Source: Sclerurus mexicanus (taxonomy: Eukaryota > Chordata > Aves > Passeriformes > Furnariidae). Taken from it: a stretch of 64,000 bases of DNA. The position numbers and the translations under genes are program-made. Location: assembly GCA_013396755.1 (NCBI GenBank), contig VWZF01000445.1, positions 2,931,058 through 2,995,057 on the forward strand. The letters are read 5' to 3'. The notes under the pieces were generated by a model that saw nothing but the letters and a program-made list of their open reading frames with translations, was not told where the DNA came from and did no database searches. Below, piece after piece: positions 26,927-38,382 of the stretch (within the stretch, counting starts at the first letter, position 1; every line of letters begins with the position of its first letter).

Positions 26927-29412
26927 ATTTATAGTAGGATTTGACCAACAACACTACTAGTAGTGAGAACTGTTAACAACTGCATCAATTATGTTGGGGA
27001 AAAGCACATCCTTTAACTATTAATGGAATTCATTTTCAGTTGCCTATTAAAATTATTTTGATCCAATAGAAGAAATATTTTGAGAAGGATATTTTAAACT
27101 AGAAGTAATTTCATTTATATTTCTTTGCCAATATTTTTAAACAAGTTACACACACACAGAGAGGAAAAATAAACTCAAACCAAAGTGCAAACCAAAAAAG
27201 CACAACCCAAACTGCATGTGAATAAAAGCCGAATTATATCAGTGACCAGACTTTTTAATTAAAAAAAAAAAAGTTAGAGGTAATAAAAAATGTTTATAAA
27301 AGAATAACTGAGTACAACCAACATGAATACTCTTGCAGAAAACAGTAAAAGAGTCATAGGTAAGAGAGGGAATGGAAACCAGCTGTCTGATGTGGTTATT
27401 CTAGAATACCTATGGCAAAACCCCTACTTGAACAGGTAAAATAGAGTGAGATCTGAAAACCTGTGCTTCAAATGTTATGAACTCTCAGCAACCAGTAACT
27501 CTGTGTATCTGTCATAACAGGTGAAAGCAGAATCAGCCAGAAAGTCAACACAAGAACTAGATGCCACTGCTAGAAAAAAAAAAAATTGATGCATATAGTT
27601 TTTTGTCTTGTGCCTGCTAAGTTCTCTTTAGCAGCAACCAGATCGGTTTTGGAATAGCAAGAGGACTATATAGATTAGTGAGCCTTAAAGTGTTCTTTCT
27701 TATAAACAGCTACATAAAGAGATGGTCCAAAGCATTTAATACTGTTTGTTGACATCAAAAAGGGGCAGCGTGTTTAGAAAATTCCTCCCTTTTTATGTTT
27801 ACACACAATGTGCATGTGCATGCTGCATAGAATTCAGGTCCAGATTAGTGTCTCACATGTTACAGATGATCATGTTCATTGAAAAACATTCAGTGTTGCT
27901 ACTTTCCCTACTCCAAGAAGTTTTCTACTGCAAAATATGAAAAAAACTAGAGAAATGCAGATGCATATTTTGTAATCTGTTTTCATTGATGAGGAACAAG
28001 TTGGTTTTTTTACTGATTCATCAATTCCATGTGATTTCCTATGCAGGGTCACTAACGACATCTGTAATTAAGGTTGCAAACATGTTCTAATTCCATTAAT
28101 CACTTTTCAGTGGCTTCTAGTATTATGTAACTGTTACCTTTTCTTTTAAAATACACCAAGATTCTGTTCCGTTTGAAATGAAATTGTCTCAGAGTTATTG
28201 GATAAGTAGTTTGGCCATTTTTGAGAATGAAGGATAATTTTCTCACATGTTAAAATTAGTGGGTTTTTAAAAAAGTAATGAGCTAAGTTTTGAAAAAAAA
28301 ACCAAACAACTTCAGTGACATGCTTCCATAAGGCTGCATTATGCTGAGGAATATAGTGGAAAACATAAGAATGTTTGATGACTGAATTTGTATGAGATTA
28401 TGAAAGCTGTATTGTGGAAATATACTGAAGATATTAATAGGTGGAGCTAAAAGTCGTATTTTCAAACCCGTGCATTTTCCAGCTTTCAGTAAATTCATCA
28501 AGCTCTCAAAAGATGTGATTTACTCATATTTCAGTCTACCTAGCATCCATACAAGGGATTCTGTGCTAGGAAGATATAAATAGTATTCCTTAGTTTCTGT
28601 AACAACAGAGATACGTACACCCACTAAAAGATATAGGCTGAAGAAAACAGGAATAGTTGTTGAGGGGGGAAAAAAAAAAAAAGCAAGCAGAAGAAAAGAA
28701 AAAAGACCAAATCCAAAACTGTATACTGTAATTATCTAACAAATTACATGTAAACCCAATATTATTATTGTTCTCCCATTTATGTTACTTTATATAACAA
28801 TGGAATATTACTTTGCAATATTTTATGAATACTGAATAATCAGGACAGATCCATTTCTTTAGAAGATTTTCCAGATTTTTCAAAACTTTCAAAGGGACTT
28901 AGAAACCTTATTTAAGTGTGACGTTACTTTTGCTAGGAAGATATTCTTTTGATCAATAGTAGTCTTTGCTACTCAGCCAGTGTGAGAAAGCAGAAATATT
29001 CAGAGGACCACTTCAGAAGATAAAGGCAACTTATAGTCAAGTTTGCTCTTTGATTACCATTTTTATCCACACATGGTACAGGAACTGTCTACTTCATATA
29101 AAAATGCACTTTTAGAGATTATAGTTCAGCAAAGTCATCTGCAGTATATCAAATTAAAGGAATTCATTTGTTCCAACACAAAGTCAACTGAAAACACTTG
29201 TGTAGAAAAAGGAATGGTAGAGTGTCTGAGGATGGGGTTCAGGTGCTCTGAGGTAGAGGCATGGTCCCATGTGTGATCAGGACATGCCTGACAGATCATA
29301 GGGCCCTTTGTGCCTAGCAGATAAGTAATCATGCTTGCTCTGGTTCCTAACCCAGACCTCATTTTTTCTTGACAGTTCAAGAATTTTGGTTAAATGCTCC
29401 TGTTAAAAAAAG
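26927..29412. other. Single-copy AT-rich DNA, no gene seen
   Basis: Small simple repeats: an (AC)n near 27150, A-runs near 27260 and 27570, and a G/A tract near 28662-28706. Frames are short and lack domains. Confidence 0.45.
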
Positions 29413-29475
29413 TAAACACATACACTCCCTCCCCCGCCCCCCCCCAAACCAATCAAACCAAACCAAAACAAACCA
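29413..29475 (-). repeat. C/A-rich low-complexity tract
   Basis: A C-rich core with a G interruption (CCCCCG followed by nine C), then AAACC and AAACCAAAAC units. Confidence 0.8.
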
Positions 29476-30094
29476 GCTCTCTTGGCTTTTTCAGGAATGA
29501 TTTTTTTAATCTTATAATTTTTTACCTGAAGTAACTTCGAGGCTGAGAGGCCTCACCTTACTGGGTGAGTGATTGCGCATTCTGGGTTACACTTTCTAAA
29601 ATATTGAGAGTTATTAAGTCAGTCAAGTAGTATCAGTTCCATTTGTCATCAGAAATTTGTATTCAACTGTTGGTATACCTTTAAGTGGTTTATCTGTCTT
29701 AGCTGGGTTTATAAAATGGATCTCAGTTGAACATATTATTTGTCTCACAAATAATCCACAACAGTGAGACGTGCCAGATTTTTTTAAATGTTTCAGAAAA
29801 TTCTGTAAGTGTTCATTTCATTTCCTCTCAGAGAATACCTTAATAACAGAGTCCTTCCAAATTCTAACAGCAACATGCATATACAGGTGTCTGAAAAAAA
29901 AAACCAACCAAACAAAAACCAGAATATCAGGAATCAGAAAAAAATTGCTAATTTCTTTCAACAAAAGTATTGCGTGACAGCTTTGTGGAACATGCTCTAT
30001 ATCCACCACCTAAACATTAGGTGACCTGCCACTTGAGACACTTGTTATTTCTAAAAACCCTAGCCTGTGTTACTGGGGTGTTATGAAAAGATCT
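29476..30094. other. Single-copy DNA, no gene seen
   Basis: Overlapping frames on both strands at 29771-30024 are A-rich shadows; a short A/C tract sits near 29893-29920. Confidence 0.4.
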
Positions 30095-30163
30095 GTGGTT
30101 TTTTTGTTTGCTTTGGCATTTTTTGGGGGTTTTTTTGGTTGTTGTTGTTGTTCTTGTTGTTTC
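30095..30163 (+). repeat. T/G-rich low-complexity tract
   Basis: TTTG and GTT units with GGGGG embedded in T runs, ~50 bp before a CR1 fragment. Confidence 0.8.
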
Positions 30164-30214
30164 CAAATGGAAAAGTAGATTTAAAAATGTATTCTGTCTT
30201 TAACATAGATGATG

Positions 30215-30836
30215 GACCAAGGGGATCTCAGTGCCCAGAGCTGGAGGACCATGACTGCGAGAATGATCAAGGCTAACATGGTATAACCTCTCTGTATAAT
30301 TTTTGAGCAGTATAGGAAACAAGGAGAGGTCCCAGCTGACTGGAAGCTAATGAAAATTGTCCCAGTTTTCAAGAAGCTCAAGAAGGAGGACCTTGGAAAC
30401 TACAGACGGTCAGTCTCACTTCAGTGCCTGGTAAAGTTATGGAGCAAATTATTCTGGGAAGTATTGAAAAACACCTGAAAGACAACACAGTCACCGGTCA
30501 CAACCAGCACAGCTTCATGAAAGTCCCATATATCAAACCTGATTTCCTTTTATGACAAGGTAACCCACCTAGCTGATCAAGGGAAGCCAGCTGATGTAAT
30601 CTTTTTGGATTTCAGTAAAGCTTTCTATCCTGACTTTCACAGGATACTTCTGGACAAACTGTCCAGCACAGCTGGATAAACACAGCAGGTGGTGGGTGAG
30701 CAATTGGCTCATGGGTAAAGCACAGAGGGTAACAGTGAATGGGGCACATGGTGTGACTCTTGGGGGGCCAGGAGTTGCACTCAATGGTCCTTGTGGGTCC
30801 TTCCAACTCAGCATATTCTGTGATTCTGTAAACTGG
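30215..30836 (+). mobile_element. CR1-type LINE with RT remnants and an internal deletion
   Basis: The first ~525 bp correspond to the CR1 ORF2 reverse-transcriptase region: 'LEDHDCEND'-like start, 'TVTGHNQHSFMK', then 'YDKVTHLADQGKPADVIFLD' and 'FSKAFYPDFHRILLDKLSS' with the motif-A segment, in shifting frames with stops. Near 30738-30750 the sequence jumps straight to the CR1 3' tail ('acatggtgtgactcttgg', 'ggccaggagttgcact', 'attctgtgattctgta'). The several hundred bases that normally separate these regions are missing. Overlapping minus-strand frames at 30569-30901 are shadows. Non-functional. Confidence 0.92.
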
Positions 30837-33800
30837 TTGATTATGGTTAGACTGGATGGATACCAATAAAGCCAAGAGAGGTGTAAGCTTACAGCATTCA
30901 TGTTAGTGGCCTGGAAAGTTTACAGTTCAAGAGCCATGAAATTCTGTTTCCTCACAAATGCAACACATGGCCCAGTAGTACTTCAGTGTTTTTCTGAAAT
31001 GATTTCTGAATTTATATTGTGCCCTGCAGGAACTGAAATAAAATTAAGTTAGTGATAAGAAATCCCAGAGTTCTTGATGGTTCTGTATTGATTTGTCTCT
31101 CTATTCTTCACTTTCTCTATTCCCAGTGCTGACGTATCCTGACCCCATTTATTTATTAAATGTGTCTGATTGTCATGGCTAAAATAATATCTGTTTGAAT
31201 TTACCCATCTCTCCCTGAAGTACTGACATTCATGCTCTACTTCCCCTACATGAGTTCCTTAAACAGGAGATAAAGATTCCATTTTAAGTATCAGTATCTA
31301 TTACTGTTCTGCCCTTGGCATTGTAAGTCACTACATCTTATTTAAGTTTAGTGAAACATTATATGAATTACTGCACACAGTTTTGTGTATAGAAAACCAC
31401 ATTGCAGATGAATGGGTAACCCCTGACCAAAGGAGGCTTATATAGTGACTTGGCTCCAAATAAGCACCTTGATATCAATTTTCCTTCAACAAGAGGATCC
31501 AGGTAACAGTGGTGACATGGCTGAACCTGGAGTCTCAGGAAAAGATATAATTTCATGATTTCAAGATACAGTTGCCTAGCATTAATATCAAACACACCAC
31601 TATCACAAGTCCGAAATTTTCCGTTTTCTTATCCATTTCCTTTACTTCTTTGATTTCCTATCTCTCTTCATGTTTACCATTCACAGCCATAATATATTTT
31701 CAAGAAATCTTTTAGGTAATGTCAAAGAAGTCGCTAATGACTGATTTGTCCATTTTTAATTTCATTGAATTTTGTCATAACTTTTATATAGAAGATTTTG
31801 AAGAACTTTGAAAATCTTTGCAAGGCTTTTTGAGAGCTGTACATGACAGCTTTTTGCTTTTTTACACAGAGAAATGGGACAACTGTGCCTTTCACTTTGC
31901 CTTCTAATTACAACACTAATTTTTTGAAGGAAATATCTGGGTTTATGAATCTCCTATCAGCTCTAGAGGCAGGATTTTAAAGCATCTTTATACCTTTAGT
32001 AGCCTGATCCTCCTGGGCTGTAAAGCTCGCTTCATGTTTTTCTCAGACCCTCCAGTGGGAGCTGTTTAATTTAAATATGTAACTGACCTAGTAAGAAAGA
32101 GAAAGGGGAGAACAATAACTTAGTGCTTAAAATATTCTCTCGGTCACCTGGAATTAACCTCCCCTCTAAACAACATAAATTGTGTTCTTTGACTTTTCTA
32201 TTTCTGGCTGTAAGTTTTTTGTCCTGAACAGGTGTGTCCTTATCTCTTCTAGTGAGCTATACAGAAGAGAAAAACATCTGATTTACATATCTGATTGAGA
32301 ATGATTGAAACAACTGTTCAACTGCTACAGATTTTCACACAAATGATACATTTTATCTAAATGTATCAGTCCAGTTTTTCAGTTACATTCCTTCACTGAA
32401 GTCAACTACAGAACACTGAAATTAGATGAGTGAAAAAAATGAACACAGTGTCAAGCATGTCTTCATTAGAAGGAAATATTTATAAAGGTGAGTTTATAAA
32501 GACACCTTTTGTTCTAAATGCTTCACTGACCATATATGAAACAATCACTGAAGGAAAAAAAATGCTTTTCCAATTCTAGGTAAGACATAAAATAACAAAT
32601 TTAAACTCTAACAAGGGAAATGTAAATTTGGCATTAAGGGGAAAAAAAACCAAAACAAAACAAATATAAAAATCCCCCAAACCCAACCAAACCAAAAACC
32701 CCCACAATATTAGAGATACAAAGAAGTCATATGCTGGAATAGATTTTTGGGAAGACTGTGCATGTTCACCACAGTACAGTTTTTAGCCTGATAAACTTTT
32801 GTCAGAATCTGTTTCTGTGTAGTTAATACTGACTGTACAGGAGAATAGACCAGAAGACATTGTGAGGTGTTTGCCAATAAACATTACACTTACTGAAAGC
32901 AGAGATACTACATTTCTAAATAGTTATATATATATAACCTGTTTTATCTCCCAAACAGACATCATTATTATTCACATCATTAAAACTATTTTACAGGGAA
33001 TACAGAGAAAAAGAAATATTCTCCAGCAGAGAAAAGAATAGAGTATTACAGTATACAAATCTGCTTGTTTACCTTAGTTGTCTAAATAAGGTGAAGTAGA
33101 AAGGCAAGCATAGATTTTCTCATCTCCTAGCCATTTGGGGAATAATCACCAAAACTATTGAAGCTGCATCTGAAGCAGTGAAAAAGACAGCTGTAACTGA
33201 TTATTAGATATGTTCCATGTCTAGTATTTAGATGTAGGTTTAGGGTTTGGCTGTAGTACAAAGAGTAGTTAAAATACAATATTCTCTTGTCCCGTGCTGA
33301 TGTAATCTACCTGAAATTGCTGCAGTATCTCCTCATCTAAGCAGAGATGTCTGAAAGTATCATTATCTTAGTTCTAGATCCTTTTTGTGCAGCAGTGATA
33401 AATCAGTTGCTGGGATAGTAAAGCCCTGGAACAATAGGCCCCAGGGGAATGTTCATTACCTGTGATTGGAAGACACTCCAATATGACAGTGAAGACAATG
33501 ACTCTTCAAGGACTCGCATAATTCAAATAATTGAGTAAGCTGTGATAATGCCACATTTTTCACAATTCTGCATGTTTCACACTGATGTTGCACAGACATT
33601 CACAAACAGCAGTTGTTAAATCAATTTTCTTTAACAGGATGACTGATTAGTGTCCAGGTTATAATAGGAGTCTGCATCACAAGGGTTCTTGCAGTGGCGT
33701 CTTCATCTGGTTCACATGACACTCCCCAAGTTGTTCTTTTGCTAAATTCTCAAAGTCCAGCTGGCCCAAGGGCCCTCCAACACATGCAAAATTTATTGCT

Positions 33801-33892
33801 ACTGATTATCAGAACTAAATACAAAACACCTCCTAAATACCTCTTAATATCTAGAAAAGATGTGACCTTTACTACATCTTCAGGACCGTTAT
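30837..33892. other. Single-copy AT-rich DNA, no gene seen
   Basis: Contains an A/C-rich tract at 32640-32706 and a short (TA)n near 32926-32938. No credible exon. The plus-strand frame starting at 33694 enters the LTR at ~33.9 kb and is not a gene. Confidence 0.45.
32640..32706 (-). repeat. A/C-rich low-complexity tract
   Basis: AAAAC, CCCAAAC and AACCCCC units, interrupted once by 'tataaaaat'. Confidence 0.8.
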
Positions 33893-35036
33893 TTATTGGG
33901 GTTTTATGGCAAGGTTTTTGGAGGATGTGTAGGTGGGGGGCTACAGAGGTGGTTTCTGTGAGAAGCTGCTGGAAGTTTCTTCCATACCCAACAGAGTCAA
34001 TGCCAGCTGGCTACAACACAGATCCACTGTTGGCCAAGCCTGAGCCAATCAGCAACACGCAATGTATGTAAAAAGAAGAAAACATTGATGGACAATAATT
34101 GCTGTCAGAGAAGAGAGGAGTGAGAATATGTGAGAGCAACAGCCCTGCAGACACCAAAGTCAGTGAAGCAGGAATAGGAGGAGAAGCTCCAAGCACAGGA
34201 GATGAGATTCCCCTGCAGATAATGGTGAGGCAGCTGTGTCCCTGCAGCCCACGGAGATCCATGGTGGAGCGGAGATCCGTGGTGGAGCTGAGATCCACCT
34301 GCACCCTTTGGAGGACTCCATGTCAGAGTAGGTGGGTGCTCAAATTTGCTCATGACCCATGGGAAACCTGTGCTGGAACAGTCTCCTCACACTGGGCTGT
34401 GGATCCATAGAGAGGGGAGACCACACTGGAACAGGTTTGCTGGTGGGACTTGTGACCTCATGGGGAACCCACACTGGAATAGTCTATTTCTGAAGGACTG
34501 CACCCCATGTGAGGGACCTCCACTGGAGCTGTTAATGAGGAACTTCAGCCCATGGAAAATATTCATGTTGGAGCAGCTATTTGTGGAGGACCTCCTCCTG
34601 TGGGAGGGACCCCGAACTAGAGCAGGGGAAGAGTGTAGGGAGGGAGAGGAACAGAGAAAACATATGATGTACTGACCACCGTACCCATTCTCCATACCCC
34701 TGCACCACTGCAAGGGAGGAGGTGGGGAAATGGGGAATGAAGTTAAGACGAGAAAAAAGAAAGGGTGGGGAGAAGATGGTTTTTTTTAAATTTGGAGTTA
34801 TTTCCCTTAGGATATTTTCTCAGAGGATACTCTGATTTGATTGGTAATAAATTCAATTAATTTCCCCAAGTCAGGTTCATTTTACTAATGATGATAAGTG
34901 GTGAGTGACCTCTCCTTGTCCTGTTTATGACCCATAAGCCTTTTACTTATTTTTCCTTCCCCATCCAGCTGAGAATGGGAGTGACAGAGCAGCTTTGGTG
35001 GGTGCCTGGCATCCAGCCATAATCAATCCACCACAA
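33893..35036 (+). mobile_element. Solo LTR of an avian endogenous retrovirus (type B)
   Basis: A ~1.1-kb unit with the order recalled for a common avian ERV LTR: 'ggttttatggcaaggttttt', 'gctacagaggtggtttctgt', 'gagccaatcagcaac', 'ctgcagacaccaaagtcagt', a tandem region of ~60-bp units (34353-34625), 'tttgattggtaataaattc' containing AATAAA at 34846-34851, 'ttccccaagtcaggttc', and the edge 'catccagccataatcaatcc' followed by 'accaca'. No gag, pol or env was seen on either side and no primer-binding site follows it, so it is a solo LTR. The 5' edge is approximate. Frames overlapping it on both strands are shadows of GC-rich LTR sequence. Confidence 0.82.
34353..34625 (+). repeat. Degenerate ~60-bp tandem units within the LTR
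   Basis: Roughly five diverged units share the pattern 'ccatggg…gacc…cactggaacag' (34353, 34416, 34462, 34505, 34551 and 34600 regions). Such internal tandem units are a normal part of this LTR type and belong to its upstream regulatory portion. Confidence 0.65.
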
Positions 35037-36230
35037 GATTTTACAGTTTGATCAATTTTACAGGAGGAAACAACTAGGAGAATATCCAGAGGGAATGGTC
35101 AGGTTCTCTACCCAGGGTGCTGATCAGTGCATTAAAAGAATCAAACTGGCCTGTGAACAGTCTTGGGAGATTCTCTAGACTCTTCAAAATTCCCAGCTGG
35201 AGAGCTTCTTGAAATAATGTGATTTTGTATATGTCTTGGAGTTTAGTCAATGGCCTGGTTTCAGATCTGTCTGCTACTTCAATCCAGTCCATTGTCACAA
35301 TTGGTCACAGACTCCTTGGGACACTCCTGGACTATGTAGGGAACTAATGCACTAAATGCACTGCCTGTGAATATGGGCATAGCCTTGATAAAAAGCTACA
35401 ATACAGTTCAGACTATAGAATAACTTGATTTTCATACTCAAATCTCTCTTATATGTTCTCACAGCTCTTGTTGCACTAAACTTGCTAGCTTTGGAAGCAG
35501 CAATGACTCTCTGTCATGGGGTGGATTTAAGGCTAAAAGGCATCCAGTTACCTTACTAAACATAAAATTTCATCACTTATCCTTCAAAGCACCTCTCAGA
35601 GGTATTTGACTGTGTATTTCTTATAAATGCAATAAATGCTAGCTGTGATTTTAGTTATCTTTTAGGATCCTGAAAATGCCAACCATGTTTTTCTACATCC
35701 TTGGCAGGACCCAATGGCATCCTTTTATAATAGTTCTGTCAACAAACAGCTTCCTTTTTATTGCGATAATGTGTTCTTTTGGGTGTTGCTTGCTGATAGT
35801 TTTGCACTCATCTGCTTGGACACTTTTGAATGGAATAATCATGTGCACCTTTTTCTCAGTAATGTGTACATCTTTGAAAATGCAGTTTATTTCCTTTCAC
35901 TGTTCTTTGCTCTACCAGGGATCATAGGACCTCAGAAAGGATGCCTGTCTTTGTTTCTGTAGCTTGTGTTTTGTTCTTGTTCAGTGACATGAACAAATAA
36001 TACTGTGATAGCCCTAAGGGATTGACACAATATGCAGTATTCAATCTGCAGAGTAAAATCAGTTCAAGAGCACCACAATTAGATTAATAATGCTACTTAC
36101 ATGTTGAACCTAAAGAATTCAGTAGAGAATATTTAAACACCTTAATCTCTTCCAATGCATGTAGCCATCAATAGTTTATGTAGCTGGCTTCCTTTGTAAG
36201 GCAGTCTGAATACTGCTTCTGAATTTTGAA
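35037..36230. other. Single-copy DNA, no gene seen
   Basis: A 74-codon minus-strand frame (35074-35298) directly follows the LTR, but its peptide does not resemble a retroviral product I can name. Overlapping plus frames at 35676-35962 are F/L/C-rich chance frames. Confidence 0.4.
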
Positions 36231-36272
36231 TTTTCACCAATAGGTGAAAACCGTACTTCTCTTACCTATTGG
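36231..36272. repeat. Two overlapping, mutually exclusive inverted repeats
   Basis: ttttcacc (36231-36238) pairs with ggtgaaaa (36243-36250) over a 4-nt loop. Alternatively ccaataggt (36237-36245) pairs with acctattgg (36264-36272) over an 18-nt loop. Both are perfect, and they share bases, so only one can form at a time. Confidence 0.75.
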
Positions 36273-38259
36273 ATTGTATCATATCCATCTTTCCCCTCTC
36301 CTCCCAAAAACCCCCAAACAGAACACTTTGAATTCTGATTGGTTAGTAACTTTGCTAAGAGACTTTGGTTTTGCTATACCACTCTCTATATGTAGACTTT
36401 CTTCTTGTATATGAGACAAAAATTTACTCGACATTGCTGGTTTAATTTTCTTGTGTTTCTTCCTTGCTTTTTATTTATTCTTTCTGTTTCTTTCCCCTTT
36501 TGGTACCACCTTGTCAATTCCTCTCCACTTTTCCTTCATATTTCTTGGGTTCTTTTATGTGCAGCTTCATTTGAACTGCCACAGTGATTTATGCAACAAT
36601 GCTAATTCTATTTGACTGAAGGAGCTTGACCTATATCAAGGATGTGATGGAAATATTTTTTTTCATTTTAATTGTACAGTTCAATACTGTCATTATTGTT
36701 TTTCTGATCTGTTTACTGCAAGAACTTTACTAACTGCCAATTGTGTATTTTGCAGTGTAAGATAACTCCACTGAAAGAAACCTCTTAGAACCCAAAGCCT
36801 CTTAGCACAGATAACCAGGTATCCATGTAAGGTAGTCCTTGTCATAAGCTTCTGTTCTGTCTTTCTTATGTAACCATTTTCAGATTGTTGATATTCAGTT
36901 TCATTAATGCCTGTTTAAAAAAAAAGAAAACCCACATGTAGCACCTGTCTTTTTTTTTATTAATTTTTTTTTTATTATAGCAAAAAGTACCAAAGAATAG
37001 AATTACAGGATGCATTTATTGGCTATAAAAAGCCCACAGAAAACCAACACCTGCTTTTGAGCATATTTCAAATTTTCAATAACTTTTTCTGCCTGTTTAA
37101 TGGATATATCCAGCTGAAATTTTCATTTCTACAAGATGCCACATCTATTAGGTTTTTCCTGATGCTAATTTTAAGAGTATTTTATACCACTTATTGTTGT
37201 TGACTTTCATTATACAAATACTGATTTTATTTTTTTTTCCTTTCCATCTTAATTTTATCCTCTTGGTCCCTACTAACACAGCATTTTTTACTGACAATTT
37301 GTTCTCTAATATATACTACAGAAGTGTGTAAAGCATGAAATTATTGCAGTTATCAAGTAATTTGTTGTATCAGACATCCGTATTTCAAGGAAAATTCTTT
37401 CACTACCTCAGTAACCTTTTTGAACCCATTCTTACTTTTCTCAAAGTTAGTTGTTGTTTTATCGTATTATTTTCCTGTGTTTATTGCTTATACATTTTAC
37501 TTTGAAATAGCACTAAGTAAACCCCTTCATTTAACTCTTTATTTATTGGAATGATAAATAACACATAACTGCTAAAAATAGTATCATTTGCCACACACTC
37601 AAGGGCCTTTTGTCTTTCCAAAACCTAAGAGGATTTCCTAGGCTGTAGAAATTCAATAACTAGTTCATTATGAAAAAGATATATCCAATTCCTATCTCTT
37701 TTAGTCATGTCTCTTTTTGCAGATGGAGAATTAAAATCAAGTAGGCTGCTGGATTTAGAGAAACAGATTTCTTGGAGGCAATACAAATGAACAGTTGGAC
37801 TGAAGAGTTGTATTTTCAAATACATAATTCAGTTAACTATGATAAAAGGGCATTTTGGCATTAAAGAATTGAAATTACAAGGAGTTCTGTTACTTATTGA
37901 GAGATAGCAGTCATTTTTTAGTGATTTGTTTGAAAATATGGTAAAATATTCATGCTACATTAAATAATGCATACTGGAAAATGTACTACTGTAAAAGATA
38001 GACAATAAAATATGTTTCAGGAATATGTTGTTTACAAGTTGTTTTATGGGCTCATTTAGGGACTAACTTGGAAAGTTCTCTGAGATTTAAGAAATGATGT
38101 GAGAAGTTCTCAATTTCTAAATCTATCTAGTTCCTTTCCTTAGTTCAAGGTTTCAAAGCACAAAAATCACATTATTCAAAAAGCCTTTTCTGTCTTTCAC
38201 ACTTTGCTTCTCTAGCAGTTAAAAATTCTGAGTTCCCTGTGTGAGTTACAACATAAAGT
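36273..38259. other. Single-copy AT-rich DNA, no gene seen
   Basis: Homopolymer A and T runs near 36915-36975. Short frames only, without domains. Confidence 0.45.
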
Positions 38260-38382
38260 TGATCAGTCTGGTGCTAAAAATGCAAAGGTCATGGGTTCAA
38301 TCATGTGTGTGCCATTCACCTAAGAGTTGGACTTGATCCCTGTGGACCCACTTCAATTCACTGTAAGATTCTGTGATGCAAT
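38260..38382 (+). mobile_element. tRNA-Ile-headed SINE with CR1-like tail (TguSINE1-like)
   Basis: The head 'gttgatcagtctggtgcta' followed by 'aaaatgcaaaggtcatggg' and 'ttcaatc' tracks tRNA-Ile from the D-loop through the anticodon arm to the T-arm. The B-box-like GGTTCAATC lies at 38294-38302, and the acceptor-side 'gtgtgccattcac' corresponds to the tRNA 3' end. The tail 'agagttggacttgatccctg' and 'gattctgtgatg' is the CR1 3' end. A tRNA-Ile head joined to a CR1-derived tail is the known architecture of TguSINE1, which is thought to move using CR1 machinery. The copy is diverged (degenerate A box, tail substitutions), so it is old and not an active tRNA gene. Confidence 0.75.

Noticed and set aside
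33694..34713. Several 80-125-codon frames on both strands
   Set aside because: They lie in or run into a GC-richer solo LTR with tandem units; mutual shadows.
35037..35330. Retroviral internal region following the LTR at 33.9-35.0 kb
   Set aside because: No primer-binding site after the LTR, and the small minus-strand frame there does not resemble gag, pol or env.
38260..38340. Functional tRNA-Ile gene
   Set aside because: Only part of the tRNA is recognisable, the A-box region and stems are broken, and a CR1 tail follows; it is a SINE.
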